Assembly: GCF_017368455.1 (NCBI RefSeq)
Contig: NZ_JAFNJU010000001.1
Span: 186,001 to 250,000, forward strand
Source of the DNA: Proteiniclasticum aestuarii
Lineage (GTDB): Bacteria > Bacillota > Clostridia > Clostridiales > Clostridiaceae
Length of the DNA: 64,000 nt
Direction of reading: 5' to 3'
In this document: one piece after another, positions 7,900 to 16,772 of the stretch
How the letters are laid out: each line of letters starts with the position of its first letter
Numbering within the stretch: the stretch's first letter is position 1
Program-made: the position numbers and the translations under genes
The notes under the pieces: model-generated
Database searches by the model: none
What the model saw: only the letters and a program-made list of their open reading frames with translations
What the model was told of the DNA's origin: nothing

Positions 7900-9204
7900 T
7901 TATTTATTAATAATCTTATTTTTAAAATTAATGAACCACTCGCGTATTTTCACGAAAACGCTCTCGTCTTCCAGATAGTCATCATCTGAATCATATCGGT
8001 TCTCATCGGCCGTTTCCTGTTTTACATTAAACTGATTCTGATACTTTCTGAAAAAGTCATCATCGCTCATGGTCTCCGTACTTTTTTCATCAACACTCTC
8101 ATTATCTGATCTGACCATATCATCTATGGCCCCTTTGCAATGAATCGCAGTCAATAAATGATAGGCTAATCCTCCTGATTGAATGTTAAACACACTATCA
8201 TCCCTTATTATATCAGATGTAACAAAATTTGTGGACTTATTCATGGTAGATTCATACAATTTATTGATATTTGTAAATCCGCACAAGCCGCCACCATAAA
8301 TCACAACTTTTCTAATGTCTTCATCACTGTTGTACTTATCTGTGAATCTCTCCACAAAGGACATGATCTCTTCCACTCTGGCTTTGATGATTTGTTCAAC
8401 GAGATTATATTTTTCTTCCTCCAGCGTCAGCTCACCCTTTGCATATCCTTTCTTCACTTCTTCCGCTTCCAGAAGAGAAGTCTTCATGACGATGGCAATA
8501 TCCCTCGTAATACTCTTGCCGCCAAGATTGATGACATCCGAATCCACCAGCTTATTGTCTTTGAACAGGGATGCTCTCGTCATATTGGCGCCTGTATCGA
8601 TTAAAATCGCTCCACTCAGAAGATCCCTTTTGCTGAGCAGAAGACTTGAAGCAGCAACGCTCGCAAGTCCTGTACCTGCTACTTTCAGTTTAGCCATGGC
8701 CATGGCATCATAGATGGATTCGATATAGTCTTTTTTCGCTGTGACCAGCTGCGCTTTAATATCCAGATGTCTACCTTTTACCCCTAGCGGATCTCTGTAA
8801 ACTGTATCATCCACATAATATTTGTTCACGATAATATCTACAATTTCTTCACCAGGCTCCAGCGAGATGAGCTGCGCTCCATCAAGCGACTTGTCGATTT
8901 CATACTGGGTGACCTCATCACTTAAAACCGATGCATGACCTTGTGTGTCCAACAGCTTTACATATTCAGGCTGAATGCATACAAATGCGGTGTTGATGTT
9001 TCTCGAAATCTTCACTTCAAGTTTGCTTATGACTTTTTTGATTGCGCTGCTCAGCGCTTTGATATCTGTAATTCCATTTTTATCAGTTCCCTGGGATTCA
9101 ACAACGGATCCATACATAAGGGTATTATCCTGCACTGAAGATGCAGATGCTTTTATGTACTGTGTACCGATATCAAGCCCTATTATAAAGTTGTCCGTTT
9201 GCAC
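7900..9204 (-). CDS. ftsA: Cell division protein FtsA
   Basis: Actin-like membrane tether for FtsZ, 434 aa. Has the actin-fold phosphate loop (IIGLDIGTQYIKA), the SHS2 (1C) region in the first 180 residues, the second phosphate loop (GAILIDTGANMTR, about 195-207) and the adenosine motif VIYGGGLCGF. The C-terminus is an amphipathic helix (FVKIREWFINFKNKIINK) that would serve as the membrane-targeting sequence, joined by a long acidic linker (ENRYDSDDDYLEDE). The start is a GTG at 9204, 9 nt after GGAGG; an ATG inside that spacer runs straight into a stop. No ftsQ or mur genes lie upstream; the gene is first in an ftsA-ftsZ-nrdR unit. Confidence 0.93.
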   Translation of the reverse strand: MQTDNFIIGLDIGTQYIKASASSVQDNTLMYGSVVESQGTDKNGITDIKALSSAIKKVISKLEVKISRNINTAFVCIQPEYVKLLDTQGHASVLSDEVTQYEIDKSLDGAQLISLEPGEEIVDIIVNKYYVDDTVYRDPLGVKGRHLDIKAQLVTAKKDYIESIYDAMAMAKLKVAGTGLASVAASSLLLSKRDLLSGAILIDTGANMTRASLFKDNKLVDSDVINLGGKSITRDIAIVMKTSLLEAEEVKKGYAKGELTLEEEKYNLVEQIIKARVEEIMSFVERFTDKYNSDEDIRKVVIYGGGLCGFTNINKLYESTMNKSTNFVTSDIIRDDSVFNIQSGGLAYHLLTAIHCKGAIDDMVRSDNESVDEKSTETMSDDDFFRKYQNQFNVKQETADENRYDSDDDYLEDESVFVKIREWFINFKNKIINK

Positions 9205-9320
9205 TATGGCATACCTCCCTAAAATTATATATAAATCAATTATACATTCTATTTCTCAATAATTAAAACAAAATTCAGTAATTCACATGTTATTTCACAT
9301 AATTCATTAAATTCTGTAAC

Positions 9321-10217
9321 TTATGAGTGATTTATCTTCACCAGAGGACTTTCGGTTGCCGCACTGGAGACTTCCGCCACAATATTCACTGAGATGAATG
9401 CCTGGGGATCCACTTTTCGGATGAAAAGTTTCAGCTTGATGAAATCCCTCCTGGTAAGTATGGTTAGAATGATTTCCGTATCCTTCCCTGTAAATCCGCC
9501 TCTTCCGTTCAGAAGGGTGGCACCTTTCTTCATATCATTAATCAGATACTTCATGATCAGTTCCCTTTTCCCGCTGATGATCATGACTTCTCTGCGATAG
9601 GTAATTCCATCAATGACCTTGTTAATGATCTCCCCCGTGAGATACACGGAAAGAAGCTGATATAATCCGATTTCTATGCCGAATACAACCATGGAAAATA
9701 GTGTGACGAGAATATCCGTAGCTACGATGCAGTTCACTTGATCCAGATAGGTGAACTTGGAGATGATTTTCCCGATGAGACTTGTTCCACCTATGGAAGC
9801 ATTTCGGTTGAGTATGATACCGACCCCCATTCCCATGAGTGCACTTCCGAAAATAGTCGCAAGCATCGGGTTGTCTGTCAGCGGTCCATAATACAGGTAT
9901 TTTTCCATGATGAATACGACAAAGGACAGCCCCAAAGAGGAGAACAGCGTCTTGGCGCCGAAACTTGTGCCAAGAATCATGAACGCCGTAATAAAGAGCA
10001 TCCCATTGATCAGAATCATGAGAAGCCCGCTGTTTATACCTGTCAGATGATTGACCACAAGAGCTATCCCCTGCGCTCCACCTGCAGCAAGTCTGTTCGG
10101 TGTGAAAATATAGACTATGGATGCGGCTGTGAGAATGATTCCAAGAAAAATCAGAACATAATCTTTCAGCTGCGCTTTTTTAAGAAATTTTGTTTCGTTT
10201 TTCAAATCTAACCTCAT
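9321..10217 (-). CDS. YitT family membrane protein (DUF2179)
   Basis: Integral membrane protein, 298 aa, with about six helices in the first 210 residues (e.g. VLIFLGIILTAASIVYIF, GLLMILINGMLFITAFMIL) and a C-terminal cytoplasmic domain (about 220-290: GREVMIISGK-like segment, IILTILTRRDFIKLK) typical of YitT/DUF2179 proteins. Molecular function of the family is not settled; roles in transport have been proposed for some members. Single gene, no close partners. Confidence 0.85.
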   Translation of the reverse strand: MRLDLKNETKFLKKAQLKDYVLIFLGIILTAASIVYIFTPNRLAAGGAQGIALVVNHLTGINSGLLMILINGMLFITAFMILGTSFGAKTLFSSLGLSFVVFIMEKYLYYGPLTDNPMLATIFGSALMGMGVGIILNRNASIGGTSLIGKIISKFTYLDQVNCIVATDILVTLFSMVVFGIEIGLYQLLSVYLTGEIINKVIDGITYRREVMIISGKRELIMKYLINDMKKGATLLNGRGGFTGKDTEIILTILTRRDFIKLKLFIRKVDPQAFISVNIVAEVSSAATESPLVKINHS

Positions 10218-10337
10218 TCTAGAGATATTATCATCTCAATAAATACTATTCTTTAACTAATATAACGCTTTTCTGTAAACATTTCCATAGAAGCTGGGAT
10301 TATATTTTCACAATTCATTGTATCACTCAGCTCTTAT

Positions 10338-10374
10338 AAAAAAAACTCCGAATGCTTGCGCATTCGAAGTTTTT
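10338..10374 (-). terminator. Terminator of the ABC-F gene
   Basis: A 15-bp stem (10341-10355 with 10360-10374, one mismatch) with a TTGC loop, followed on the minus strand by a long T run. It lies immediately after the ABC-F stop codon. Confidence 0.88.
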
Positions 10375-10378
10375 ATCT

Positions 10379-11977
10379 TCAGGATACTTTTCTTTCTTCC
10401 CTGTTTTCAATGTATTCATCGAAACTACAGAGTTTATCATAGAAGCTCTCTGGCGTGACCTCTATGACACGATTCGCAACAGTCTGACTGAACTGATGGT
10501 CATGACTTGAAAAGAGCAGCACGCCTTTGAAATCAATCAATCCGTTGTTCACAGCAGTGATGGATTCCAGATCCAGATGGTTCGTTGGCTGGTCCACAAT
10601 CAAAAGATTCGCAGTGGAAAGCATAAGCTTTGACAGCATGCACCTTACCCTTTCTCCTCCAGAAAGAACATGAGCTTCTTTCAGAGCCTCTTCTCCTGAA
10701 AACAGCATTCTTCCGAGGAATCCTCTCAGATAACTTTCACTCTTTTCTTCTGAATACTGTCTCATCCAATCCACCAGATTCAGATGGATGTCATTGAAGT
10801 ATTTACCATTGTCTCTTGGAAAATATCCCTTTGTGATGGTCACTCCATATCTGTATGAACCGCTGTCAGGCTCCATTTCACCAGCTAGAATCTTAAAGAG
10901 CGTACTTACGGAAATGTCATTTCCGGCAAATGCGATTTTATCTTCTCTGCCGACGATAAAGGAAACATTGTCCAGTACCTTTACACCATCTATGGATTTT
11001 GTCAGGTTTTCCACGATGAGAATATCATTACCAGGCTCTCTTTCCGGTTTGAATCCCACAAATGGATATCTTCTGTTTGATACAGCGATGTCATCCAGGG
11101 TGATTTTATCCAGAAGCTTCTTTCTTGAAGTTGCCTGCTTCGATTTTGACGCATTGGCAGAGAATCTGGTGATGAAGCTCTGAAGATCTCTGATCTTCTC
11201 TTCCTTCTTCTTATTGGAATCCTTCATCAACTGGGCCATCAGCTGACTTGACTCGTACCAGAAATCGTAGTTGCCCATATAGATTTTGATTTTACCATAA
11301 TCCACATCACAGATATGCGTACAGATCATGTTTAGGAAATGTCTGTCATGAGATACTACAATGACGGTTCCCTCAAAATCAGCAAGATAGTTTTCTAGCC
11401 AGGTGATGGAAGGCAGATCCAGATCGTTGGTAGGCTCATCCAGAATCAGCACATCCGGCTTTCCGAATAAAGCCTGCGCCAGAAGGACTTTGATCTTTTC
11501 AGCACTTTCCAGTTCACTCAGAATTCTATCATGTTTGTCGGTATCCACGCCAAGGCCCAGCAGCAGTGATGCCGCTTCCGCTTCCGCTTCCCATCCGTTC
11601 AGTTCGGCAAATTCACCTTCAAGAATAGATGCTCTGATACCATCTTCATCGGAGAAGTCTTCTTTACTGTAGATCTCATCTTTTTCTTTCATGATCTGGT
11701 AGAGTCTGTCATTTCCCTTGATGACTGTATCGATGACCTTATCCTGGTCAAACTGGAAATGATCCTGTTTCAGCACAGACATTCTCATGTCCTTGCCTAA
11801 GGAAACATCTCCTGTATTGGGTTCTATTTCACCAGACAGTATCTTCAGAAATGTGGATTTACCTGCACCGTTGGCCCCAATTACGCCGTAACAGTTCCCA
11901 GAGGTGAACTTGATATTCACATCGTCAAAAAGTTTTCTTCCACCATATCTCAGACTTACATTGTTTACATTCAGCAT
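10379..11977 (-). CDS. ABC-F ATPase, YkpA/YbiT-like, with one degenerate ATP site
   Basis: Soluble twin-ATPase of the ABC-F group, which act on the ribosome; 532 aa, no membrane segments. Domain 1 has an intact Walker A (GANGAGKST, Lys40) and Walker B (LILDE, Asp180-Glu181). The interdomain linker (about 240-300) is Lys-rich (KKKEEKIRDLQ, SKQATSRKKLL). Domain 2 has a perfect signature LSGGE (438-442). The other site is eroded: domain 1 signature reads LESAE (156-160), domain 2 Walker A reads GNDISVST (352-359) with no Lys, and the Walker B Glu is Gln463 (VDQPTNHLD). All three changes fall in the same composite site, so the other is complete. Some divergence there is, as I recall, usual for YkpA-like proteins. 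Specific resistance function cannot be inferred. Confidence 0.9.
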   Translation of the reverse strand: MLNVNNVSLRYGGRKLFDDVNIKFTSGNCYGVIGANGAGKSTFLKILSGEIEPNTGDVSLGKDMRMSVLKQDHFQFDQDKVIDTVIKGNDRLYQIMKEKDEIYSKEDFSDEDGIRASILEGEFAELNGWEAEAEAASLLLGLGVDTDKHDRILSELESAEKIKVLLAQALFGKPDVLILDEPTNDLDLPSITWLENYLADFEGTVIVVSHDRHFLNMICTHICDVDYGKIKIYMGNYDFWYESSQLMAQLMKDSNKKKEEKIRDLQSFITRFSANASKSKQATSRKKLLDKITLDDIAVSNRRYPFVGFKPEREPGNDILIVENLTKSIDGVKVLDNVSFIVGREDKIAFAGNDISVSTLFKILAGEMEPDSGSYRYGVTITKGYFPRDNGKYFNDIHLNLVDWMRQYSEEKSESYLRGFLGRMLFSGEEALKEAHVLSGGERVRCMLSKLMLSTANLLIVDQPTNHLDLESITAVNNGLIDFKGVLLFSSHDHQFSQTVANRVIEVTPESFYDKLCSFDEYIENREERKVS

Positions 11978-12352
11978 TAAATTTATTCACTCCATATTAG
12001 TTTATTTTCAATCGTCAGTTCTTACATGATTTCTATCACACAAATTATGATTATACCATGAAACTCAATATAAATACATCTTCATTGCAATCTTTTTTCT
12101 TTTTTTCTTTTTTTCTTTTTTCATTTTCATTTACATTTATTCTATTTCTACTTCCCTCTCTGTAACCTGACATTCCCATAACCAGTCTTGCCTGTCAACC
12201 TGAAGAAAATCTCTTCTGATTCATCAATTTATTAATGGAATCAATCAAAAACGAACTATTCATAAATATCTGTTAAATTATTGACACGACTCATTCTTAT
12301 TGATACAACGTAATTAAGAAATTTTCTGAATTTTCAACGGAGGTGAATACAA
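11978..12352. other. Divergent intergenic region with oligo-T tract
   Basis: 375 bases between the ABC-F and hydrogenase starts. Besides the hyd promoter/operator (separate entry) it holds a run of T7-8 blocks separated by single C at about 12091-12121. No gene or further structured RNA was recognised. Confidence 0.6.
12270..12309 (+). promoter_or_regulatory. hyd operon promoter overlapped by a Rex-like operator
   Basis: TTGACA (12281-12286), exactly 17 bp, then TACAAC (12304-12309). TGTTAA-ATTA-TTGACA at 12271-12286 matches the core of the Rex consensus (TTGTTAAnnnnTTAACAA) at 11 of 14 specified positions over 12270-12287 and covers the -35 box. Rex senses the NADH/NAD+ ratio and controls hydrogenases in clostridia, so repression when NAD+ is high is a reasonable inference. 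No rex gene is in the window. Confidence 0.6.
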
Positions 12353-12856
12353 ATGGAAAAGGATCTTCTTCTGATGGAATCCGTTACCCTTCCTGAAGAC
12401 AAACTTTCACTGCTTGACACCTATATCCGGAGTCTCGATGATCAGGAAGGTATGCTGATCCATATTCTACATCGCGCACAGCATCTCTTCGGCTATCTGC
12501 CACCTGATCTACAGCTTTATATCGCACGTTCGATAGGCATTCCGGCCTCTAAAGTATACGGAGTCGTCAGTTTCTACTCCTATTTTACGCAGGTAAAACG
12601 GGGGGAGCACACAATCAGTGTCTGTATGGGTACGGCATGTTTCGTGAAAGGCGCAGAGCAGGTCAAAGAAGCGCTGAAAAAGGAACTTAAAATCGGTATG
12701 GATGAAACAACCATCGACGAACTGTTCACACTGAAAGAAATCAGATGCATCGGAGCGTGTGGACTGGCACCTGCTGTCATGGTCGACGATAAAGTCTATG
12801 GACACATGAATGAAGGTAATATTAAAGCTGTCACAAGCAGTTACAAGGGTGTGTGA
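12353..12856 (+). CDS. hydC: NuoE-like subunit of NAD-linked [FeFe] hydrogenase (HydC)
   Basis: Thioredoxin-fold [2Fe-2S] subunit, 167 aa, part of the cytoplasmic hydrogenase encoded with the next two genes. The four cluster ligands are visible as CMGTAC (about 98-103) and CIGACG (about 138-143). The N-terminal helical part (residues 15-80, with GYLPPDLQLYIA and VYGVVSFYSYF) is that of NuoE/HoxE. It is first in the operon; its stop overlaps the next start. GGAGGTG lies before the ATG. Cofactor and complex role follow from family knowledge. Confidence 0.92.
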   Translation: MEKDLLLMESVTLPEDKLSLLDTYIRSLDDQEGMLIHILHRAQHLFGYLPPDLQLYIARSIGIPASKVYGVVSFYSYFTQVKRGEHTISVCMGTACFVKGAEQVKEALKKELKIGMDETTIDELFTLKEIRCIGACGLAPAVMVDDKVYGHMNEGNIKAVTSSYKGV

Positions 12857-14724
12857 TACCTATGATAAAAGATCGGAATGAACTTCTTGAGATCAAAAAA
12901 ATGCAGAATGAAATGAGGCTGCTTCGTGAGTTAGGAGGCGGCAAAGGAAAGCGCATAGAACTCCTGGTAGGTTTAGCTACATGCGGAATTGCTGCAGGCG
13001 GTAGAGAAATCTACGAAGAACTGGAATCTCTGATCAGCGATATGCACTTAAGTAATGTCGATCTCGTGAAAGTAGGCTGTATCGGTTCCTGTTATTGTGA
13101 ACCCACTGTGCAGGTCAACATCCCAGGTCATGCCCCCATATACTACGGATATGTTGACCTGGAAACGGCAGGAAGAATCCTAAACGAACACGTTCTACAG
13201 GGAAAGATACTGAAGGATAAAGTGGTTCCCATGACCTTCAACAGAACAGATCCTTCCGGTGCCAAGAAAAAACAGTACCGTATTGCACTCAAAAACTGCG
13301 GTAATATCGATCCTGAAAGAATCACGGAGTATATCGCCTTTGATGGTTATGAAGCCTTAGCGAAAGTACTCACTGAAATGACACCTCTCGACGTCATTCA
13401 TGTTCTGAAAGAAAGCGGTCTTCGCGGTCGTGGTGGAGGCGGTTTTCCCACCGGCCTGAAATGGCAGGCGACAAACCAGCAGAAAAACCCTCAGAAATAT
13501 ATGATCTGCAATGCGGATGAAGGAGATCCCGGTGCTTATATGGACCGTTCACTCCTCGAGGGAGACCCTCATAGTGTTCTGGAAGGTCTGATCATCGGAG
13601 GATACGCTACTGGTGCAAATCAGGGCATCATCTACATCAGAGCAGAATACCCTCTTGCCATCGCACGACTGAATACGGCATTGGATCAGGCAAGAGACTA
13701 TGGATTTCTGGGTAAGAACATTCTGGGCAGCGGCTTTGATTTCGATATTGAAATAAGACTTGGTGCAGGCGCATTCGTGTGCGGTGAAGAAACCGCTCTG
13801 ATCCACTCTGTGGAAGGAAAAAGAGGTGAACCTACTAAAAAACCTCCTTACCCTTCCGAAGAAGGATATCTTCACAAACCCACCACAGTGAACAATGTGG
13901 AAACACTGGCCAATGTCCCTGAAATCATAAACAAAGGCGCAGAATGGTTTGCTTCTATCGGAACAAGGAATTCAAAGGGAACAAAAGTGTTCGCACTGGT
14001 TGGTAAAGTGAAAAATGTAGGACTTGTGGAAGTGCCCATGGGAACCACGCTAAGAGAGATCATTTATGAAATTGGTGGGGGCATCACCGATGACAAGGCC
14101 TTTAAAGCAGTCCAGACCGGTGGTCCATCGGGCGGTGTGATTTCAGTGGATTATCTGGATACCCCTATAGAATACGAGAGTCTTCGTTCCCTGGGAACCA
14201 TGATGGGTTCTGGAGGAATGATCGTCATGGATGAAGACAACTGTATGGTTGATATCGCAAAATTCTATCTCAAGTTCACCATGGATGAATCCTGCGGCAA
14301 ATGCACTCCTTGTCGTATCGGAACAAAACGCCTCTACGAACTTCTGGACAGCATCACCAAAGGTACCGCTTCCCCTAATGTGCTGGAACAGCTGGACATG
14401 CTCGGGAACAACATCAGGAACTCTGCACTCTGCGGGTTGGGACAGACTGCCCCAAATCCGGTGCTCAGCACTATGAAATACTTTGAAGAAGAGTATCGGA
14501 TGCATGTGGAAGAAAAGACATGCCCCACTGGGATCTGCAAAGGACTTTTCAGATACAGTGTGATCCCAGAAAAATGCGTCGGATGTACCGCCTGCAGGCG
14601 AGTATGTCCCGTAGGTTGCATTTCTGGACATCCTAAGCAGGTTCATTTCATTGATCTGAATCTCTGTATTTCGTGCGGTGCATGTTTTGATGCCTGTAAA
14701 TTCAACGCGATAAAAAAGGCTTAG
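12853..14724 (+). CDS. hydB: NuoF-like flavin/NAD subunit of hydrogenase (HydB)
   Basis: Diaphorase subunit, 623 aa, expected to bind FMN, NAD(H) and several Fe-S clusters. Order: N-terminal [2Fe-2S] thioredoxin-like domain (about 30-115, ATCGIAAGG and GCIGSCYCEP), the FMN/NAD module (GRGGGGFPTGLKW, CNADEGDPGAYMDR), the [4Fe-4S] motif SCGKCTPCRIGT (about 475-486), and a C-terminal two-[4Fe-4S] ferredoxin (CVGCTACRRVCP, CISCGACFDAC). This fused arrangement is that of electron-bifurcating hydrogenases such as HydB; bifurcation itself is inferred. The GTG at 12853 overlaps the hydC stop (GTGA); an ATG at 12862 (620 aa) is equally plausible, and neither has ideal SD spacing. Confidence 0.92.
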   Translation: MIPMIKDRNELLEIKKMQNEMRLLRELGGGKGKRIELLVGLATCGIAAGGREIYEELESLISDMHLSNVDLVKVGCIGSCYCEPTVQVNIPGHAPIYYGYVDLETAGRILNEHVLQGKILKDKVVPMTFNRTDPSGAKKKQYRIALKNCGNIDPERITEYIAFDGYEALAKVLTEMTPLDVIHVLKESGLRGRGGGGFPTGLKWQATNQQKNPQKYMICNADEGDPGAYMDRSLLEGDPHSVLEGLIIGGYATGANQGIIYIRAEYPLAIARLNTALDQARDYGFLGKNILGSGFDFDIEIRLGAGAFVCGEETALIHSVEGKRGEPTKKPPYPSEEGYLHKPTTVNNVETLANVPEIINKGAEWFASIGTRNSKGTKVFALVGKVKNVGLVEVPMGTTLREIIYEIGGGITDDKAFKAVQTGGPSGGVISVDYLDTPIEYESLRSLGTMMGSGGMIVMDEDNCMVDIAKFYLKFTMDESCGKCTPCRIGTKRLYELLDSITKGTASPNVLEQLDMLGNNIRNSALCGLGQTAPNPVLSTMKYFEEEYRMHVEEKTCPTGICKGLFRYSVIPEKCVGCTACRRVCPVGCISGHPKQVHFIDLNLCISCGACFDACKFNAIKKA

Positions 14725-14733
14725 GTGAAGAAT

Positions 14734-16488
14734 ATGGAAAACATACTTGAAATGGTTCATATCCGAATCAACGGAACAGATCTGAGCGTTCCAAAAGGCA
14801 CTACAATCCATGAAGCGGCAAAACTTGTGAATGCGGACATTCCCACCTTGTGTCACCTTAATCTTGAAGGCTTCGGAATGGTCAATAGAACAGCTTCCTG
14901 CCGCGTATGCATGGTGGAAGTAGTAGGCAGACAGGCTTTGTCTCCTTCCTGCTCTGAAATGGTGACAGAAGGAATAGAAATCATCACAGACTCCCTGAAG
15001 GCTGTCTCCGCTCGCAGACTGAATCTGGAGCTGCTGCTGTCGAATCACCCCATGGAATGCCTTACCTGCAGAAAGAATCTCCAGTGCGATCTGCAAGCCC
15101 TGGCAAAGAGACTGGGTATATACGATATCCAGTTCGTCGGAGAGAAAATGAGCCGACCTCTGGATAAAAGCTCTGCTGCACTGGTAAAAAATCCCGACAA
15201 ATGCATCATGTGCAGAAGGTGTGAGACCATGTGCAATGAAGTCCAGACCTGCGGTATCCTGTCTGCAAACTCCAGAGGGTTTGATGCCTTTGTTGGTCCC
15301 GCATTTAATCTTGATATGGCTGATACATCCTGCACCTTCTGTGGTCAGTGCGTTGCCGTCTGCCCTACAGGCGCCTTATCCGAAATCAATAACATGCATA
15401 AAGTGTGGGCAGCTCTTCTGAAACATGAGAAGCATGTGGTTGTACAGGTCGCTCCTGCTGTGCGTGTCGCCATCGGAGAAATGTTTGATATGGAACCAGG
15501 ATCCATCACCACAGGACAGCTGGCCACAGCCTTCCGGAGAATGGGATTCAATGGCGTATTCGATACAGACTGGGCTGCAGATCTCACCATTATCGAAGAA
15601 GCCTCGGAACTCATTCACAGAATCGAGCATGGCGGAAAACTCCCGATACTGACAAGCTGCTGTCCCGCCTGGGTTCGCTTTTTCGAATATCAGTTTCCTG
15701 ACCTCCTCGATATCCCCTCTACATGCAAATCTCCCCAGATCATGATGGGTACTATGATTAAGACCTATTATGCCGAAAAAATGAACATCGCACCAGAAGA
15801 CATTCTTGTGGTCTCTGTCATGCCATGCATCGCAAAAAAAGCTGAAGTGCAGAGAGAAGAACTGAGAATCGGAGAGATGAAAGATGTGGATTGGGTCATT
15901 ACTACAAGAGAACTCGGCTATATGCTGAAGGAAGCAGGCATTGACTTCAGAACCTTACCAGAAGGAGAATTCGATCAGATTCTGGGAGAAAGCACAGGTG
16001 CATCCATCATTTTCGGTTCAACTGGCGGCGTCATCGAAGCTGCTGTTCGAACGGCTTATGAATGGATCACACATGAAGAACTGACAGATGTGAATTTCAG
16101 ACAATTAAGAGGACTGGAAGGGATCCGTTCTGCAGAAGTACCCCTCAAGGACATGACCTTAAAGATCGGAATTGCCCACGGGCTCGGAAATGCAAGAAAA
16201 ATGCTGGAAGGGATTCAGCGAGGCGAACTGGATTTTCATGCCATTGAAATCATGGCCTGCCCTGGCGGCTGCATCGGTGGGGGCGGACAGCCCTATCATC
16301 ATGGGGACTTCAGTATAATTAGGAAAAGGCAGGAAGCCATATACCGTGAAGATGCAGGAAAGCCGAAACGGAAATCCCATGAAAATGAGATGGTGATGAA
16401 ACTGTACCGTGAATATCTGGGAGATCCTTATGGAGAAAAGGCTCATGAACTTCTGCACACTACTTATACAGCAAAGGAAATGATCTGA
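14734..16488 (+). CDS. hydA: [FeFe] hydrogenase catalytic subunit HydA
   Basis: Catalyses reversible proton reduction to H2. 584 aa from the ATG at 14734, which has AGGTGA 5 nt upstream; a GTG at 14725 directly after the hydB stop is less likely. Order: N-terminal [2Fe-2S] domain, His-ligated cluster motif (HPMECLTCRKNLQC, about 95-108), two [4Fe-4S] motifs (CIMCRRCETMC, CTFCGQCVAVCP), then the H-cluster motifs L1 (TSCCPAW), L2 (MPCIAKKAE) and L3 (ACPGGCIGGGGQP), and the small-subunit-like C-terminal helix domain (about 515-575). All H-cluster Cys are present. The maturases HydE, HydF and HydG are not in this window. Confidence 0.96.
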   Translation: MENILEMVHIRINGTDLSVPKGTTIHEAAKLVNADIPTLCHLNLEGFGMVNRTASCRVCMVEVVGRQALSPSCSEMVTEGIEIITDSLKAVSARRLNLELLLSNHPMECLTCRKNLQCDLQALAKRLGIYDIQFVGEKMSRPLDKSSAALVKNPDKCIMCRRCETMCNEVQTCGILSANSRGFDAFVGPAFNLDMADTSCTFCGQCVAVCPTGALSEINNMHKVWAALLKHEKHVVVQVAPAVRVAIGEMFDMEPGSITTGQLATAFRRMGFNGVFDTDWAADLTIIEEASELIHRIEHGGKLPILTSCCPAWVRFFEYQFPDLLDIPSTCKSPQIMMGTMIKTYYAEKMNIAPEDILVVSVMPCIAKKAEVQREELRIGEMKDVDWVITTRELGYMLKEAGIDFRTLPEGEFDQILGESTGASIIFGSTGGVIEAAVRTAYEWITHEELTDVNFRQLRGLEGIRSAEVPLKDMTLKIGIAHGLGNARKMLEGIQRGELDFHAIEIMACPGGCIGGGGQPYHHGDFSIIRKRQEAIYREDAGKPKRKSHENEMVMKLYREYLGDPYGEKAHELLHTTYTAKEMI

Positions 16489-16497
16489 CACCTCCAG

Positions 16498-16533
16498 AAA
16501 TGGCGCTGAATATGCTGCAGCGCCATTTCTTTA
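16498..16533 (+). terminator. Terminator of the hyd operon
   Basis: An 11-bp perfect stem (16498-16508 with 16518-16528) followed by a modest T-rich tail, 10 bases after hydA. Confidence 0.75.
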
Positions 16534-16634
16534 TGAAAAACAATTATCATCAGATGTCATTCCAGAAATCACTTTGTACAATCAATCGAGTACTATGAGG
16601 CATTTTTGATGAAGATTCGGGTCCGCATTATTTG

Positions 16635-16735
16635 AATTGTGTGCAATTAATTATCCTCGGACTATTGAGATATCTCTCACGATGCGTTATGATATTTATG
16701 AAGATTCTTTATCGATTGAACCAACCCTTCAATCG
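16635..16735 (+). promoter_or_regulatory. fprA promoter with flanking inverted repeats
   Basis: TTGAGA (16665-16670), 17 bp, TATGAT (16688-16693) make a good sigma-A promoter. An inverted repeat AATTG-TGTG-CAATT lies upstream (16635-16648), and an 8-bp stem (16713-16720 with 16728-16735) lies in the roughly 70-nt leader. Their function is unknown. Confidence 0.6.
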
Positions 16736-16772
16736 GCATGTAAAGGTAAATGTAAACTAGGAGGCTTTTAAA

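Noticed and set aside
14143-15096. 317-codon reverse frame across hydB/hydA
   Set aside because: Antisense to two clearly conserved hydrogenase genes; the translation (many His/Cys/Phe, no family) is typical of a shadow frame.
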